24,956 nucleotides of DNA from Bacillota bacterium (GTDB lineage: Bacteria > Bacillota > Clostridia > Clostridiales > Clostridiaceae). How positions within the stretch are numbered: the stretch's first letter is position 1; each line of letters starts with the position of its first letter. Of this stretch, positions 24,022-24,956 are shown piece after piece. The translations under genes and the position numbers were made by a program. The stretch covers positions 1 to 24,956 of the forward strand of contig JAEWQX010000092.1 of NCBI GenBank assembly GCA_023399035.1. Reading direction: 5' to 3'. The notes below the pieces were generated by a model that was given only the letters and a program-made list of their open reading frames with translations, made no database searches and had not been told where the DNA came from.

Positions 24022-24022
24022 A
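24006..24022. promoter_or_regulatory. CtsR operator
   Basis: GGTCAAA (24006-24012), the spacer GAT and AGTCAAA (24016-24022) match the CtsR heptad direct repeat (RGTCAAANANRGTCAAA) at all fixed positions except the third spacer base. The site covers the -35 box and the space just behind it, the position expected for repression by CtsR. Confidence 0.85.
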
Positions 24023-24286
24023 GTAAGTTTGGCTATAACTTTTTAGTTCTTCAATCAACTCTAAGCAATATTAAAAAATATCTCACTGTTTCTAATAATA
24101 TCTATCATTTTCTTTATTTTTCTGTCTTTTTCATATAATATATAAAAAACTTTAAAGGCCATCACTTTAAGTGTACTTTATCCTTTCATTTCAATATAGC
24201 TGTAAATAAATCTTGCAATTATGCTCACTATAATAATAAAATGTAAATTGATATTATTTTTAATTACTACAAATGAGGAGCTAACT
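24023..24286. other. Intergenic region before the EamA gene
   Basis: AT-rich and without a gene. It holds the 11-bp palindrome CACTTTAAGTG (24163-24173), a possible operator for the transporter gene. I see no strong promoter. Confidence 0.35.
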
Positions 24287-24868
24287 ATGGAAAAAAACAA
24301 AACATCAAAAGCAATGGCAGCAGCATTCCTAGCCAATGTAATATTTGGGTTCAGCTTTATATTTTCTAAAATGGGACTTAGTGCTGCCACGCCTTCAATA
24401 TTACTTGCATACAGATTTGTCACTGCACTATTAGTAATGACAGTACTTATCCTGACTAAAACAGTAAAGTTCGATATAAAGGGCAAAAATATAATGCCTC
24501 TTTTACTTATTGGTCTATTTCAGCCTGTAATTTACTTCATATGTGAAAGTTATGGACTTATGTATACAACTGCAACATTTTCTGCAGTCATGATTGCCCT
24601 TGTGCCAATTGCATCACTATTATTTGGTTCAGTATTCCTGCGTGAAATACCAAGTGTAATGCAGGTTATATTCAGCCTTATATCGATTTCTGGTGTTGTA
24701 TTAATGGCACTTCAGGAAAGCAGTGAAGGCAGTGTAAAGCTTATTGGTATCTTCCTGCTTATCGGTGCTATAGCTTCTGCTGTTGGATTCAACGTTACAA
24801 GCAGAAAGTATTCATCACAGTTTTCAGCAGCGAAAAAACCTGTCTGTAATTCTTATTATCAATTATAG
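24287..24868 (+). pseudogene. EamA-family transporter, truncated at the 3' end
   Basis: The start is secure: GAGGAG, 6 nt before ATG 24287. The protein begins with the EamA drug/metabolite transporter pattern (NVIFGFSFIFSKMGL, then LLAYRFVTALLV) and reads as five to six membrane helices up to TSRKYSSQFSA. The family is normally about 290-300 aa with ten helices in two repeats; this frame stops after 193 aa, having lost most of the second repeat and reading a non-hydrophobic tail KKPVCNSYYQL. The sequence after about 24828 instead reads sensibly on the minus strand. So the gene is broken by a rearrangement, or the window ends on a misjoined assembly. Confidence 0.75.
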
Positions 24869-24956
24869 TATCTATTGCAATCAATCCATTATATAAAGTA
24901 GTCATATTTCCCTCAAGAGTTTCAAAAGCCTTGTCATTGAACCAGTCCTCATAAGT
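24795..24956 (-). CDS. 3' fragment of an unidentified minus-strand gene (runs off the window)
   Basis: On the minus strand the frame is open from the window edge (24956) to a stop at 24795. It reads TYEDWFNDKAFETLEGNMTT, then LYNGLIAIDTIIDNKNYRQ, with normal clostridial codon use and soluble, helical composition. It runs about 70 nt into the truncated EamA gene, where the last residues (LLKTVMNTFCL) are probably read-through beyond the junction near 24830. The family is not recognised. It is either a real neighbour gene cut by the same event or a chance frame. Confidence 0.4.
   Translation of the reverse strand, partial: TYEDWFNDKAFETLEGNMTTLYNGLIAIDTIIDNKNYRQVFSLLKTVMNTFCL

Overview
The window is AT-rich Clostridium-type DNA (Firmicutes, Clostridium sensu stricto). 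Evidence for this is the AT-biased codon use, strong AAGGAGG-type ribosome sites, sporulation genes (CotF family, a coat-type manganese catalase, a Spo0E-like phosphatase), a CtsR operator in front of small heat-shock genes and T-tailed hairpin terminators. Species cannot be settled from the sequence alone. It reads as ordinary chromosome. I see no tRNA, rRNA, CRISPR array, intact IS element or prophage.

Layout. 1-4.5 kb (mostly +): 3' end of a chemotaxis receptor, a 49-aa gene on the minus strand, a membrane-anchored acidic protein with a Cys/His C-terminal motif, a decayed VOC/glyoxalase gene and an orphan histidine kinase. 4.7-7.3 kb: a hypothetical minus-strand gene, a 35-aa basic ORF, a 700-bp non-coding block with a perfect hairpin, a near-consensus sigma-A promoter and a rod-like foldable leader, then a Xer-type tyrosine recombinase. 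7.4-14 kb: ammonium channel, 2-hydroxyacid dehydrogenase (minus), Na/Pi cotransporter with PhoU domain and a MATE exporter. 14-16.5 kb (minus): CotF-type protein, coat-type Mn catalase and a Spo0E-like protein (15425-15583). These are followed by a truncated DUF3427-type helicase remnant facing a MutT NUDIX gene. 17-22.4 kb (minus): PrmA-like methyltransferase plus MarR regulator, corrinoid adenosyltransferase and an unusual SUV3-like RNA helicase. 22.6-25 kb: two tandem Hsp20 genes with a CtsR box over the promoter, then an EamA transporter that breaks off where a fragment of an unrelated minus-strand gene begins.

How genes may work together. The orphan kinase and the Spo0E-like phosphatase are plausible opposing inputs to Spo0A, though they lie 11 kb apart. 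The CotF and Mn-catalase genes form a spore-coat operon. The two Hsp20 genes form a CtsR-type heat-shock unit. Several broken genes (VOC protein, helicase, small fragments near 8.9 kb, 12.3 kb and 19.5 kb, and the EamA gene) show repeated local gene decay between intact genes. The signals most worth following up are the structured leader RNA ahead of the recombinase, the SUV3-like helicase with zinc-ribbon/Arg-rich tail, the helicase-remnant/MutT junction and the EamA breakpoint at the right edge.
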